Counted from the stretch's first letter, positions 43,901 to 52,279 are shown. The stretch: 64,000 nucleotides of DNA from CAYRNY01 sp964425755 (GCA_964425755.1 CAYRNY010000001.1:429425-493424); one strand, 5' to 3'. Notes: generated by a model from the sequence alone, not told the origin. A program made the numbers and translations.

Positions 43901-46900
43901 GCATCGGCACGACCAGCGCGCTCCGCTCGCCGGCGTCGTACCACGCGGCGAGATCGCTCAACGTCGCGCGGGACGCCTTATCCTGCGCCGGGTGGTAGAC
44001 CTGCATCTGGCCGGTGCTATACGCCAGCGCGAACGCCGTCCCGTCCGGGCCGACCGGCGCGTCTTCTTCCACGCTGACCGACGAATCCGGGCCGATCACC
44101 GCACGCAGCACGTCAAAGCGGCGCGTCTCGTCGTCGAACAGTCCCACCGACAGTTGCGTGAAGGGCACCATCTGCCGCAGCCCGCGCCCGATCGCTTGCA
44201 GCACGTCCGGCGGGCGGATCGCGGCGGATACCGCTTCCATCACCTCGTTGATGCGCTGTTCCTGGTCGGCGGCGCGCTGGGTTTCCTGGTACAGGCGCGT
44301 GGTTTCGATCGCGGCGGCGGCCTGCGACGCGAACAGCTCAAACGGCTGCAGCGACTCGCGCGTCGGGACGCGGCCATCGACCGGTGCGTTCATCGAGATG
44401 ATGCCGATAATTCGCTGCGACTGCTGCCCGACCAGCGGCAGGTACAGCACATCCTGCGGGTGCCATTCGTCCTCGCCGACTTCCGGCGGCTCGACGGGCT
44501 GGTCCTTGAGCACGTGCTCGCGCACCCAGGGGTCGTTGTAGCGCAGGTAGTACCCCGCGCCAAGCTCGCGCTCGTGGAACGCCAGGTCGTTGATCCACGC
44601 GCGCCAGACCGCGCCCGACTCGATATGTTCGGCCAGCGTGCGCGCCTCGGCCTCGCTATAGCCCGACTGGATCAGCGCCGTCGGTTCGAGATGCGCGTCG
44701 CGCAGCGTGATCACGACGTGATTCCACCCGGCGTCACGGATGCCGTCCGCGACGACCTGCAAGCGTGCAGGCACATCGTCGGCGGCCTGGATTTCGGTCG
44801 CGACCATGTGCAACTGCGCCAGCCGGTCGCGCTCGCGGCGGGTGGCGTCGGCTTCTTCGCGGATGCGCGCGATCAGGCGGTAGTTCTCGATCGAGAACGC
44901 GGCCTGGTTGGCGAAAATCTCCAGCGCCTCGATCGTGTTCAGGTCGGGGCGGCGGCCCGATCGCGGCTCGTCCACGCTGATCAAACCGAGCAAGTGCCCG
45001 CCCGCCCCGTACAGCGGGACCAGCAGCAAATCGTCCGGGTGCCACGCGTGCGGGCCGCGCCCCATGCGCTCCTGCACGGCCTGGTACGTGGGCAGGTCGG
45101 ACGTCAGGTCGCTTGCGCCTTCGGCAGGCAGAAAATAGCTGTTACTGACCTTGTAGCGGGCCTGCATCAGGCCGTGCGCCTGTTCCAGCGGCGGCGGCGT
45201 CTCCTGGAGCTCCTCAAACACCGCCAGCGGCAGCCCGGCCTGGGCCGTGCGGCGCAGGACCCCGGCCCGCTCGTCGAGAATGCTGATCAGCACGGCGTTG
45301 AACCCGACCGTCTCCTGGATGCCGTGCGCCACCTCTTCGAGCGTCTCTTCCAGGCTCGCGCCCTGGCGGAACATCTCCCCCAGCTCGAAGATGCGCGCCA
45401 TCTGGTCGGCACGCTCGCGCAGGCGCTGGTTAAGCTGCAACTGGTCGTGGAAGCGGCGCGCGTTGCCGAGCGCGACGGTGGCCTGGTCGGTCAGCGAGAC
45501 AAGAAAATCGATCGTGCGCTGGTCGAACGTCACCGGCTCGGTGCTGAACAAATGCAGCGCCCCCACGACCTGCTCGCCATACGTGATCGGCACAACCAGC
45601 GCCGAGCGCGCGTCTTTGGGCTTCGCCTCAAATTCCCCGGTCTCGTAATCCGCGACCAGGATCACGTCGTTGCGCAGGATCGCGGCGCGCTCGACCGGTG
45701 CCAGCGTGCGCAAGGAACGCCCCTCGCCATACCGCCGCTCGATCGCCGGCTCGTCGTCTTCCCATTCCTCGCGGTCCAGCAGCAGGACGATGCTCGCCGC
45801 GCCCGCCTCGGTGGAGCGCAATGCTTCCTGCCGGATCACGTCCAGGATACGGTCCAGCTCAAGCGTCTGGCTGAGTTCGTGACTCACGCGGCCCAGCGCG
45901 TTGAGTTCCTGCACCCGCTGGCGCAGATCCTGGTCGGTCATCTCGTAGAGCCGGAGCCGGTCGAACATCGCGGCGATCTGCGTCGCGATCGCCTGCAACA
46001 TGCTGATGTCCGACAACTCGAACTCGCCGCCGGCCTTGTTGGCGACGGTCAGCTCGCCGATGCAGCGATCCTGCACCACCAGCGGCACCTGGAGCCAGTC
46101 CCGCAGGCGCAGGCGCTCGATCAGCGGCAGATATTCGGGCAGCACGCGCTCGTCGGCGCGCAGGTTCGTGCTCAGCATCGGGCGGCGCGAGACCAGCACG
46201 GAGTCTTCGAACCCCGGCGCGTAGGCATCAATGCGATAAGCCCCGGTATCATCAGGCAGCGGGTCCACGCTCCACAGGTGCGTGGGTTCGACCACCAACT
46301 GCCCCGTCTCCTCGTCCATCAGCGCGATGATCACGCGGTTTGCTTCGAGCAGGTTCGCCACCGCGATCAAGACTTGCTCGATCGTGGACTCGTCGGGCAG
46401 CGCCGACGAGACGATCTCGGTGATCGCACGCAATCCTTCGGCTTCGTGCGTGCGGCGCTGCATCTCGCGGTATAGCCGCGCGTTGTCGATCAACACCGCC
46501 GCCTGCCCCGCGAAGATCGACAGGACGCGCGCGTCATCGTGCGTGAAATCCTCGCCACCGGTCTTGTTCGCCACCTGGATGATGCCCAGGCGCGTATTAC
46601 CCACGCGCAGCGCGGCGATCGCGGTCTTGTTGATGCCGACCTGCGGCGCGAGCGCGGCCAGGTCGGTATCCCGCGTGAGCGGGTCGCGGCGCACGTTGTT
46701 CGTGAACCACGCGTCGCGCTCCTGCCACAGCCGCGCGACCGGGTCCCCCGGCGCGGACGGAAGCTGGTAATAGTGCACGCTCTCGGGATCATCCAGCCCG
46801 TAGAACGGCTCCTGGCTGACCAGCACGTGCGCGTGCGGATCGTAGAGCAGGATGCCGCACATCTCGACGCCCATCAGCTCCGCGATACGCGCGGTGATCT

Positions 46901-48458
46901 GCCCGTAGAGTTCGTCCGGGCTGCGCAGCATGCCGATCGCCTGCGCGATCTGCTGCAGGCCGCTCAGTTCGCGCGTGCGGCGTTGCTCCTCGGCGTAGAG
47001 GCGCGCATTTTCGGCTACAACCCCGGCCTGCGCTGCGTAAGCGATCAGCAGGCGCATGTCGTCATCGATGAAGCCGTCGCGGTCGTGCTTGTTCAGCGCG
47101 ACCAGCAGCCCAATCCGCCGCGCGCCGACGATCATCGGGGCCAGCGCCATGTGATTGACCGTGATCGCGGAGCGCAGGTCGTCCAGGCCCATCGCCTGGA
47201 TCACGGGCGAGTTCGGGTCGTTGGTGTACCACCAGGGCTGTGTATGCCAGATGGGATAAAGCGGGGAGTCCGGTTCCAGGGCCAGCATAATATCGCGGAT
47301 CAGCGAGTCTGGCACGCCGTAAAACGATGGCTGGCTGCGGAAAGTGCGCTCGTTCTCGTCATACAGCAGCACGCCGCAAATGTCCACGCGTATCAGGTGC
47401 GCGATACGCTGCGCCATCTGGCCGTAAAGCTCGCTGGTCTCGCCAAGCTGGCTCATCGCCTCGGCGATCTGCTGCAAACCGTCCAGCTCCGCGACGCGCG
47501 TCTTCTGCTGCTGGTACATACGCGCGGCATGCAGCGACGTGGCGATCTGCCCCGACACCGCCTGCAGCAGCATCACATCGCGCTGCGAAAACGCGTTGCG
47601 CTCGGCCTGCGTGAGTTCGAGCGTGCCGACGAACACATCGTCGATCTGTAGCGGTACGCCCAGGTAACTCTGGTAATCGCCCCGAAAATCCTTCGGGGAC
47701 ACGTCCACGCGCCCACTGACGTTGTTGATCAGCAGGGGCTGGCGGTACATCGCGATCCAGCCGCTGTAGCCCTCGCCCAGCCGGTATTCGATCCCGGCGA
47801 TCGTTTCCGGCGGGATCAACCGCCCGGTGTCGGTGCGGATCAGGTTACGCGCCACCGGGCGCAGCGTCTCGGTTTCCGGCTCCCAGAGCGTGATCTCGAC
47901 AGCATCGAAGCGCACCGCGGGTTGGATCGCCGCCACGATCGCGTTCACCGTCGCGCTGAGGTCCATGTCCTTGCCGGTCGCCTGGCTGATATCGCTGATG
48001 ATCGCCAGCGCGCGCAGCGGGTCATAGTCGGTATAGGTCAGCACCGTGTCGGCGGATAGCTCGCGCATCACGACGACCATCCGCTGCCCCTCAACCGTCG
48101 GTATCGCGTGGGAGACCGCGTCGATCTGCCGCTGCCCCAGGCGCAAGGTCGCCTGCCCCGTCCCGGCGAGCAGGTCATGCAGCGCCTCGACCGGCTGGAC
48201 GTGCTGCGCGATGACGGTCAGGTTCGGCGCGCCGCCATCGATGCCAAACCAGCGGCGCGCGGTCTCGTTGGCATACACGATCCGCCCGCGCCCCTCGGCC
48301 ACAATCACGGCTTCGTCGCTGTCGCGCAGGTTCAGCGGCACGACCGGGCGCAGCGGGGCCCCCAGGTCGACCTCAGCGCCCCGCTGGGTCTGTCGCACCA
48401 GGGCGTACAGCCAGGCGGCGAATACCAGGCCCGTAACAATGAGGAAAACTTCTATCAT
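37950..48458 (-). CDS. Giant multi-GAF sensor histidine kinase
   Basis: 3502 residues. One N-terminal membrane helix (about 3-22, VFLIVTGLVFAAWLYALV) is followed by a PAS-like domain (about 45-135). I then count about sixteen GAF domains in a row, broken by a PAS domain after the eleventh (QGIVVLDQDLNVRRINRF). Another PAS domain follows the array (VDGVMVVDAHKNVLVFNQ), then HisKA with phospho-acceptor His in ATVSHELRTP (about residue 3260) and a HATPase domain (N-box NLADNAFNYTP, G-boxes DTGVGIPP and GTGLGLAIVDE). GAF units are joined by helical linkers such as RAQELDEHAQRLALLNRVS. Several units are nearly repeated (AxRLxxLNRxSxRLxxSLDPDEIY), a sign of tandem duplication. It is cytosolic with a membrane tether and flanked by two response-regulator genes. 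Confidence 0.95.
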   Translation of the reverse strand: MIEVFLIVTGLVFAAWLYALVRQTQRGAEVDLGAPLRPVVPLNLRDSDEAVIVAEGRGRIVYANETARRWFGIDGGAPNLTVIAQHVQPVEALHDLLAGTGQATLRLGQRQIDAVSHAIPTVEGQRMVVVMRELSADTVLTYTDYDPLRALAIISDISQATGKDMDLSATVNAIVAAIQPAVRFDAVEITLWEPETETLRPVARNLIRTDTGRLIPPETIAGIEYRLGEGYSGWIAMYRQPLLINNVSGRVDVSPKDFRGDYQSYLGVPLQIDDVFVGTLELTQAERNAFSQRDVMLLQAVSGQIATSLHAARMYQQQKTRVAELDGLQQIAEAMSQLGETSELYGQMAQRIAHLIRVDICGVLLYDENERTFRSQPSFYGVPDSLIRDIMLALEPDSPLYPIWHTQPWWYTNDPNSPVIQAMGLDDLRSAITVNHMALAPMIVGARRIGLLVALNKHDRDGFIDDDMRLLIAYAAQAGVVAENARLYAEEQRRTRELSGLQQIAQAIGMLRSPDELYGQITARIAELMGVEMCGILLYDPHAHVLVSQEPFYGLDDPESVHYYQLPSAPGDPVARLWQERDAWFTNNVRRDPLTRDTDLAALAPQVGINKTAIAALRVGNTRLGIIQVANKTGGEDFTHDDARVLSIFAGQAAVLIDNARLYREMQRRTHEAEGLRAITEIVSSALPDESTIEQVLIAVANLLEANRVIIALMDEETGQLVVEPTHLWSVDPLPDDTGAYRIDAYAPGFEDSVLVSRRPMLSTNLRADERVLPEYLPLIERLRLRDWLQVPLVVQDRCIGELTVANKAGGEFELSDISMLQAIATQIAAMFDRLRLYEMTDQDLRQRVQELNALGRVSHELSQTLELDRILDVIRQEALRSTEAGAASIVLLLDREEWEDDEPAIERRYGEGRSLRTLAPVERAAILRNDVILVADYETGEFEAKPKDARSALVVPITYGEQVVGALHLFSTEPVTFDQRTIDFLVSLTDQATVALGNARRFHDQLQLNQRLRERADQMARIFELGEMFRQGASLEETLEEVAHGIQETVGFNAVLISILDERAGVLRRTAQAGLPLAVFEELQETPPPLEQAHGLMQARYKVSNSYFLPAEGASDLTSDLPTYQAVQERMGRGPHAWHPDDLLLVPLYGAGGHLLGLISVDEPRSGRRPDLNTIEALEIFANQAAFSIENYRLIARIREEADATRRERDRLAQLHMVATEIQAADDVPARLQVVADGIRDAGWNHVVITLRDAHLEPTALIQSGYSEAEARTLAEHIESGAVWRAWINDLAFHERELGAGYYLRYNDPWVREHVLKDQPVEPPEVGEDEWHPQDVLYLPLVGQQSQRIIGIISMNAPVDGRVPTRESLQPFELFASQAAAAIETTRLYQETQRAADQEQRINEVMEAVSAAIRPPDVLQAIGRGLRQMVPFTQLSVGLFDDETRRFDVLRAVIGPDSSVSVEEDAPVGPDGTAFALAYSTGQMQVYHPAQDKASRATLSDLAAWYDAGERSALVVPMRAGGQIIGAMHLGSELENAFELRDITQLIQRLANLSAVAMANARLFEQARERARVLDAQAQRLGMLNRISTRLVESLDPHEIYRVGLTELENALGADFSGLLLFESETTGRLVEGTREDDAEKARITVDLTQNQSVEHVRRTHKPLAAPDVLNDERFEVVWPTLKQRGTVSLLIVPLVVADQVIGTIGLDFTEPHEFTAAELELAETIASQISIALEKANLLSQTEQRARELNAQAQRLAALNRMSARLAASLDPDEIYHAVLESMQEALGIDYGGLMLIQPGGKKSRLVLSTHPMDDPLPDLTVPVEGNPIAEYILSTRQPFICENIPEDPRFESMWEIQKARNTYAMLIVPVIMGDEVIGTIGLDSSTPRTFSEAEIELAMTAANQAAVAIEKGRLFSQAQERAVELDAQAKRMARVNQVSTRLAQTLDPDEIYTIVLTELQDALGVPFGGLVLFDEEGEVGRLVTDTHPSYGVASGDTITIPLQDNRSIAIVRETQRALVSPDVLNDPVFEAVHEMLAARGTVSLMIMPLLVGDEVIGTIGLDATERREFTEGEIELVETIASQASLAIEKARLYNETLGLTIFNQAVVESIQQGIVVLDQDLNVRRINRFMIERYHWSQDAVGQGLFDYRPDYADFLREPIAVVLAMGEPQVQYEVERPGEAGQPSIRNYYVYPLREGRQVTGIVLLLEDVTERARLEADLEERAVQMAALTEVSGQITATLDRNQVIDLILDALGRVIPYDGVALWLRLSDAEELVIASARGYADSGASGADDLVGLRVEIPYSPLFREMAEQARVINIGDVGAGDERFPHGASAIYKNWLGAPLISRGEVVGVIALEKREPHYYNELHEQLALTFANQAAVALYNAQLFEETRSRAQELDEHAQRLALLNRVSLALAQTLDLENIFEIALREAAIALGLEEGSAMEIDAANELGIAIVDYPRGDAPPTMTVDLTQHAVIERVRDNLIPVVVENIEDDPMAADLRKLLRRDDVLRSLFVPLVVGGEVIGLLRLDVTRPGRYFGPEQIELAQTIASQAAVAVQNASLFEQTSIRTSELETLFESAQATAVTLDLDEVVRRVAVQMLSALATDACTVFLWNDVNDQLEVRGEISARSADMPGEQIGNTYDLSAYPLRERALRERQLIIVRADSEDLPPGERDLMEQHEAASRMLIPLVVNDVSIGLVELETLDPQRHFRQENVRLARTLASQAAISIENARLQTETRRTVEELYIINDMSTALSAANSLDGLLDVIDMQLPSLAEAQWIYVALYDAENDRLSFPLALDVLQDKRHDLDARPLEQDEFSMIVRRGAPLLLAGENLDQVRASLGIETMMPDARCFLGVPLAAGEDVVGVLAVRDDRDSMAFSHNDQRNLNTIGAQLGVAIQSTRLFEQTLQLAEDLDRRVRERTAELEQERQHISTLYAITTELATSLDMERLLSRALNMVARAVGATQGAILAVDPLTERLYFRAQLGWDLPEAAADEAPSLALDEGLAGWAIQSRQSLIVEDVQEHPHWLRLNEADERPRSAMVTLIESNEDVLGVMMLYSEEPGKFNEDQLRLVTASANQVANAMNNAELYSLIRDQAERLGEMLRQEQVEATQRGAILDSVVDGVMVVDAHKNVLVFNQAAARILGVPAERVLNHTTDEITAMYGGDSAEWANKLEDWMRDPSEYATGDEYHEERLRLQDGRTLNVRVSPVKMGDQFLGTVSVFRDITREVEVDRLKSEFVATVSHELRTPMTSIKGYADLLLLGAAGEISEQQTRFLETIKQNADRLSVLVNDLLDISRIDQGRIDLKLGAIEADDLINAVAEHLRGRSEDEGHAMTIESRLPDDPRLTIWGDYDKVAQIMTNLADNAFNYTPAGGTITLSAAYDDDTGHIILQVQDTGVGIPPEASDRIFERFYRGDELQESVMDTPGTGLGLAIVDELVRAHNGAVWYESEVNQGTTFYVSLPSSATASAQEPQAAAQQRSAESG

Positions 48459-48543
48459 GGCGTTCTGCTGTCAGCTACCCGAGGGACACCCGGCACGGCA
48501 GGCCGGCACAGCACACGGCCCCGGCAGCCTGGAGTCCCTGTCA

Positions 48544-49455
48544 TTACCATTCGGTATCAACCGGCGGCCCGTCGTCGGCAGTCACCCCCTTGCGGCGGCT
48601 TTCGGCGGCCAGTTCGGTGATCTCGCGGATATCGGCAAACTGGCGCGTCGCGTTGGACACCGCACCGATGGCGAGCGTCATCAGCGGGACTTTTTCATCG
48701 TCCTGCATCATATAGCCCCGGTCGCGGTCGATGAACGTGTAGTGCTGCTGCACTTCCTCGGCAAAACGTTTTGCCAGCCGTTCGCTCACAGCGTCGGGCG
48801 TCTCGGCATAGGTCACGGCCACGAAATTGTCGCTGCCCGCGTGCCCGACAAAATCATCAGGCGTGCCGTGTTCGTCCAGCACCTCGCCCATCAGCAGCGC
48901 CATAAAGCGCAGCACGTCGTTGCCCGCCACGAATCCGTACACCTCTTTGAACGAATCGAAGTGCACGATCTTGATGTCGAGATACGCCCAGACCTTGTCC
49001 TCGCGCATCAATTCGCGCAGCTTCTCCTCGATCAAGGAACTGCTGGGCAGGCCGCTGTTCGGATCGGTGTAGTTGTCGCGTTCGGCACGCTCGATCTGGT
49101 TCTTGACACGCAGTTTCAGCTCTTCGATGTCGAACGGCTTGGTGATGTAATCGTCCGCCCCCAACTCCAGCCCGGCGATCTTGTCGCTGCGCTCGTCCTT
49201 CTGCGTCAGGAAGATGATCGGAATGTGGCTGGTGCGCGTCGTGGAGCGGAGTTCGCGGCAGACATCGTACCCGTTCATATCCGGCAGCATGATATCCAGC
49301 ACGATCAACTGCGGCAGCTGCTTGCGCGTCAGCGTGAGCGCATCACCGCCGCGCGGCGCGACCTGCACATCATACCCCTGCCCGCTGAAATAAATGCGCA
49401 GCATGTTCGAAATATCGAAGTCATCCTCAACAACCAGAATTCTGCCCTTACCCAT
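48544..49455 (-). CDS. Response regulator with degenerate GGDEF-like domain
   Basis: 303 residues from ATG 49455 (GGAGGG upstream). The receiver domain (about 4-120) has VVEDDFD, phospho-acceptor Asp in VLDIMLPD, IFLTQKDE and Lys in YITKPFD. Residues 130-285 have the GGDEF-domain outline: NYTDPNSGLPSSSLIEEKL, DSFKEVYGFVAGNDVLRFMA, then GHAGSDNFVAV where active cyclases have GGDEF. The replacement of GGDEF by AGSDNF argues against diguanylate cyclase activity; it may bind nucleotide or be structural. It precedes the giant kinase gene by 85 bp and is likely part of the same system. Confidence 0.9.
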   Translation of the reverse strand: MGKGRILVVEDDFDISNMLRIYFSGQGYDVQVAPRGGDALTLTRKQLPQLIVLDIMLPDMNGYDVCRELRSTTRTSHIPIIFLTQKDERSDKIAGLELGADDYITKPFDIEELKLRVKNQIERAERDNYTDPNSGLPSSSLIEEKLRELMREDKVWAYLDIKIVHFDSFKEVYGFVAGNDVLRFMALLMGEVLDEHGTPDDFVGHAGSDNFVAVTYAETPDAVSERLAKRFAEEVQQHYTFIDRDRGYMMQDDEKVPLMTLAIGAVSNATRQFADIREITELAAESRRKGVTADDGPPVDTEW

Positions 49456-49752
49456 AAAACCCTCCGCGAGATAGGGGCCTCGCCATGAGAACCGTTCAGA
49501 TCGCACGCGGTGCGCGCTGCCCTGCACAACACGAATATCACGTCTCTGTCCGGTTTTTTGAACAGCTTCACCCGCCGGCGCAACCACCAACCGGGCCGTG
49601 ATCGCGCGTGCCAGCCGCCACAAGGCCGTGCGACTCGTGGGCGGGTGCACCCTGGGATGCGCTGTGAAATCAGGACCTGCCACCCCGCCGCAGCACTGCC
49701 TAACTATAACACGAGACAGTCGCGCAGCACCAACCCCGGCCTAAATGCATAT
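49456..49752. other. Intergenic region upstream of the response regulator
   Basis: 297 bases without a supported gene. On the minus strand TATAGT (49708-49703) with a weak TTGGTG 19 bases upstream may be the promoter of the two-component genes, giving a leader of about 240 nt. The stretch next to 49753 is AT-rich. Nothing else is recognised. Confidence 0.3.
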
Positions 49753-50916
49753 TTAATGCTTCTCCAAGGCTTCCTGTACGACCGGCACCGGGCGCACCGG
49801 GGCCGGACGCGCCGCGACCGCGCGGCGGCGACGGCGGGCAGCAGCACGCTCGCGCACACGCGCGATATGCTCGCCGGTCACGGCGCGCTCAAAGCTGCGG
49901 AAGCCGCTCAAGCGGAACCCGTGCCGGGCCGCGATCGCGCCGATCTCGCGCACCTGCTCAAGGTCGATGTGCTTGCCGACGCTGTAGTCGGCGTAGCGCC
50001 CTTCCAGCGCCAGCGCCATCGTCTCCGCCATGCACGCGTACGATTTGCCGGGCGGAAAGCCGAAATCAAAACCAAAATCGACCGGCCCGGGCACCTCAAC
50101 CATGCCGCCCTCGATCACCAGTATGTCGTCGCGCACCTGCGCCACGCGCAACGAGACATCACGCGGGCGGGCCACGTCGCACACCACCGCGCCGGGCCGC
50201 AGGTGCTGCGGCTCGATCACGGCATGTGTCGCGCTGGTCACGGTCAGGATCAGGTCGGCCTGGTAGATCGCGCTGATATCGGTGCTGGTCGTGACCATCG
50301 CGCGGTGGCCCGCACAGCGATCGCGCACCGCGTCGAGTGCGTCCACGCGGCGGCCCACGAGCGTCAGGTCGGGCACCTCGCGCGCGAGGATCTCCGCGCA
50401 CACCCCACCGATCACGCCCGTCGCGCCGACGACCGCCGCCGACGCCTCATCCAGCGCGATATCCATGCGCCGCGCGGCCTCGCGCACGGCCTCGACCGCC
50501 ATGTACACCGTGTACGCATCGCCGTTCGTGACCGGGATATCCAACCGCCGGGCGATGGTCAGGCCCGCGTCCCCCACGACCGAGGTATACGCGCCCAGGC
50601 CCAGCAGCTTCGCGCCCAGCTTTTCGGCCATGTGCCCGCACGCGACGATCTTACGGTAAACCGCCTCGACGGGCAGCTTCATCATGGTGGCGGGCGTGTA
50701 AGGCGCGGCGATGAACCACCCGCGCAGTTCGTTACCGGTCGCCTCGGACCGCACGCCCGTGATCTCGGATATGTACACCGGGGGGAAGAAGCGCGAGAAG
50801 AAATTGATCTGCCCCTCGGTGAGGATTTTCCCCAACAGCGGATACTTCCGCGCGACGTCCTTTTTGGGATCGATGGGGTGGATGATGAAAGCGAAAGTGT
50901 CCTGTTGTGTGCTCAC
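49753..50916 (-). CDS. Acyl-ACP reductase (AAR)-like / shikimate-dehydrogenase-like oxidoreductase
   Basis: 387 residues from a GTG start. From memory it follows cyanobacterial long-chain acyl-ACP reductase along its length: QINFFSRFFPPVYISEITGV at the N-terminus, a conserved LLGLGAYTSVV, TNGDAYTVY, the Rossmann loop VVGATGVIGG, ILVIEGGMVEVPG, and KSYACMAETMAL followed by HIDLEQVREIGAIAARHGF. Cys at about residue 295 corresponds to the catalytic Cys that forms the acyl-thioester in AAR. The enzyme would reduce fatty acyl-ACP to aldehyde with NADPH. The C-terminal 35 residues are an extra Arg/Ala/Pro-rich tail. No aldehyde-deformylating oxygenase gene is adjacent, so aldehydes or alcohols would be the product. 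Function is inferred. Confidence 0.75.
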   Translation of the reverse strand: MSTQQDTFAFIIHPIDPKKDVARKYPLLGKILTEGQINFFSRFFPPVYISEITGVRSEATGNELRGWFIAAPYTPATMMKLPVEAVYRKIVACGHMAEKLGAKLLGLGAYTSVVGDAGLTIARRLDIPVTNGDAYTVYMAVEAVREAARRMDIALDEASAAVVGATGVIGGVCAEILAREVPDLTLVGRRVDALDAVRDRCAGHRAMVTTSTDISAIYQADLILTVTSATHAVIEPQHLRPGAVVCDVARPRDVSLRVAQVRDDILVIEGGMVEVPGPVDFGFDFGFPPGKSYACMAETMALALEGRYADYSVGKHIDLEQVREIGAIAARHGFRLSGFRSFERAVTGEHIARVRERAAARRRRRAVAARPAPVRPVPVVQEALEKH

Positions 50917-51000
50917 GTCGTGTGTATCTATCCTGATTTATCCTGTCGACTGTACGATCATCGAAAGCATCCATGCCATCCGGCCCTCACGCGCACAACC

Positions 51001-52230
51001 TCACGAGGCCGCCACCTGATCCGCCGGGACGTGCCACCGGCGCCGCCACCGCGCCAGCCAGGGCACCAGCGGTAGCACCGGGGAGTTGTGCCGCGCCGCG
51101 ATCGCTTCTTCGGTCTGCGCCGGGTCGGGCACGGTAAGCACCGGCGTCAGCAGCAGAAACATCAACAACCCGTAGCGCTCGTAAACGTGAAACTGTGTGT
51201 AAAACACGGGCGCCGTCACCCACGAGATGATCCAGAACAACACGATCCGCCGGGGTGGAACACGCAAGAACAGCACCAGCAGCACCGCGTAACCGAACAG
51301 GTTGACATACGGCGTCCAGACCAGGCTCAGCAGCACCGCCAGCGCGCGCCATTCCGTCAGCCGTCGCCGCATCAACAGCAGCACAAGCAACGTCACGCCG
51401 AGCGCCGGAAGAATACCCCAGGCACCAAAAACGGAAAACGAATAGCGGAACCCGCCAAAGTCTTCATACTGCGGAGTGTCAGGGTCCGGTGCAAGCAGGT
51501 TGAGCGCTTCCGCCAGGCGCACGAGCCAGCCGGGAAACAGCACGATACCCGTCACGCCCAATACCGTCATCGTCAGCAGCGCGGCCCCGTCGCGCTCGCG
51601 CAGGACGCGCGCGCCTTCCAGCGCCAGCAGCAGCGGCAATACATGCGGGCGGGTCGCGATCAGCATCAGCGCCACGCCGCGCCGCATCCCCGTAACGCCC
51701 ATCAGGATTAACCACAATCCCACACCATTGGTCAGAAAATCGATCGTGCCTGCACCCCACACAAAGATAAACAGCGGGTGCAGTCCCAAAAGCAGCGCGA
51801 CCGGGTGCCCCGTGCCGATCACCATCGTCAGCCACGCGGCAAACGTCAAGGCGTTTACCAGGCGCACGGTGCTGTATGCGAACACGCCGAAATAGAACGC
51901 GTACCAGGGGCTATACGGTACAGCACCGTATAATACAGCCTCGCCACGCGGGTGTAGCAACGGTTGCAGGCTGCGCACGTACAGATCGGTATCCTGGAAA
52001 CCGAGCGCATGGTCGTAGGCGTTCTGCCCGCGCGTCAAGTAACGCAGGTGCTGCGCGGTGCGAATCCAGTCATGCTCGTTGGCGACCGGCAGCAGCAGGT
52101 ACAGCCCGTACAGGCTGGTGACGAAGATCAGCGCCAGCACCAGCGGGAAATAGCGCGCCGGGACCAGTTGGTCCAGCGGCTGAAATACCGCGCGCTCACG
52201 GTCGGTCGGGTTGTTTCGGCGTCGGAACAT
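51001..52230 (-). CDS. Polytopic membrane protein, possibly glycosyltransferase-related
   Basis: 409 residues from ATG 52230; a TTG at 52248 is an alternative. About ten hydrophobic helices are visible with short loops. The periplasmic-side loop after helix 1 (NEHDWIRTAQHLRYLTRGQNAYD) and the repeated aromatic residues resemble GT87/DUF2029-like mannosyltransferases, but the diagnostic motif is not certain. Weak evidence therefore: it is an integral membrane protein of unknown function, possibly glycolipid-related. It is 84 bp upstream of the AAR-like gene and 49 bp downstream of the beta-helix gene, all in one direction. Confidence 0.65.
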   Translation of the reverse strand: MFRRRNNPTDRERAVFQPLDQLVPARYFPLVLALIFVTSLYGLYLLLPVANEHDWIRTAQHLRYLTRGQNAYDHALGFQDTDLYVRSLQPLLHPRGEAVLYGAVPYSPWYAFYFGVFAYSTVRLVNALTFAAWLTMVIGTGHPVALLLGLHPLFIFVWGAGTIDFLTNGVGLWLILMGVTGMRRGVALMLIATRPHVLPLLLALEGARVLRERDGAALLTMTVLGVTGIVLFPGWLVRLAEALNLLAPDPDTPQYEDFGGFRYSFSVFGAWGILPALGVTLLVLLLMRRRLTEWRALAVLLSLVWTPYVNLFGYAVLLVLFLRVPPRRIVLFWIISWVTAPVFYTQFHVYERYGLLMFLLLTPVLTVPDPAQTEEAIAARHNSPVLPLVPWLARWRRRWHVPADQVAAS

Positions 52231-52279
52231 ACTGGCGGATTCTCCCAATGGGCGGCAGTCACGTGCTGAGCGCGCGCGC

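Noticed and set aside
43020..46475. Very long open frame (over 1100 codons) on the plus strand opposite the giant kinase
   Set aside because: Its translation is Arg/Gln/His/Leu-rich low-complexity text typical of the antisense of GC-rich genes. The minus-strand frame has clear GAF motifs throughout.
48544..49455. Active diguanylate cyclase
   Set aside because: The signature is AGSDNF rather than GGDEF, so cyclase activity is not supported.
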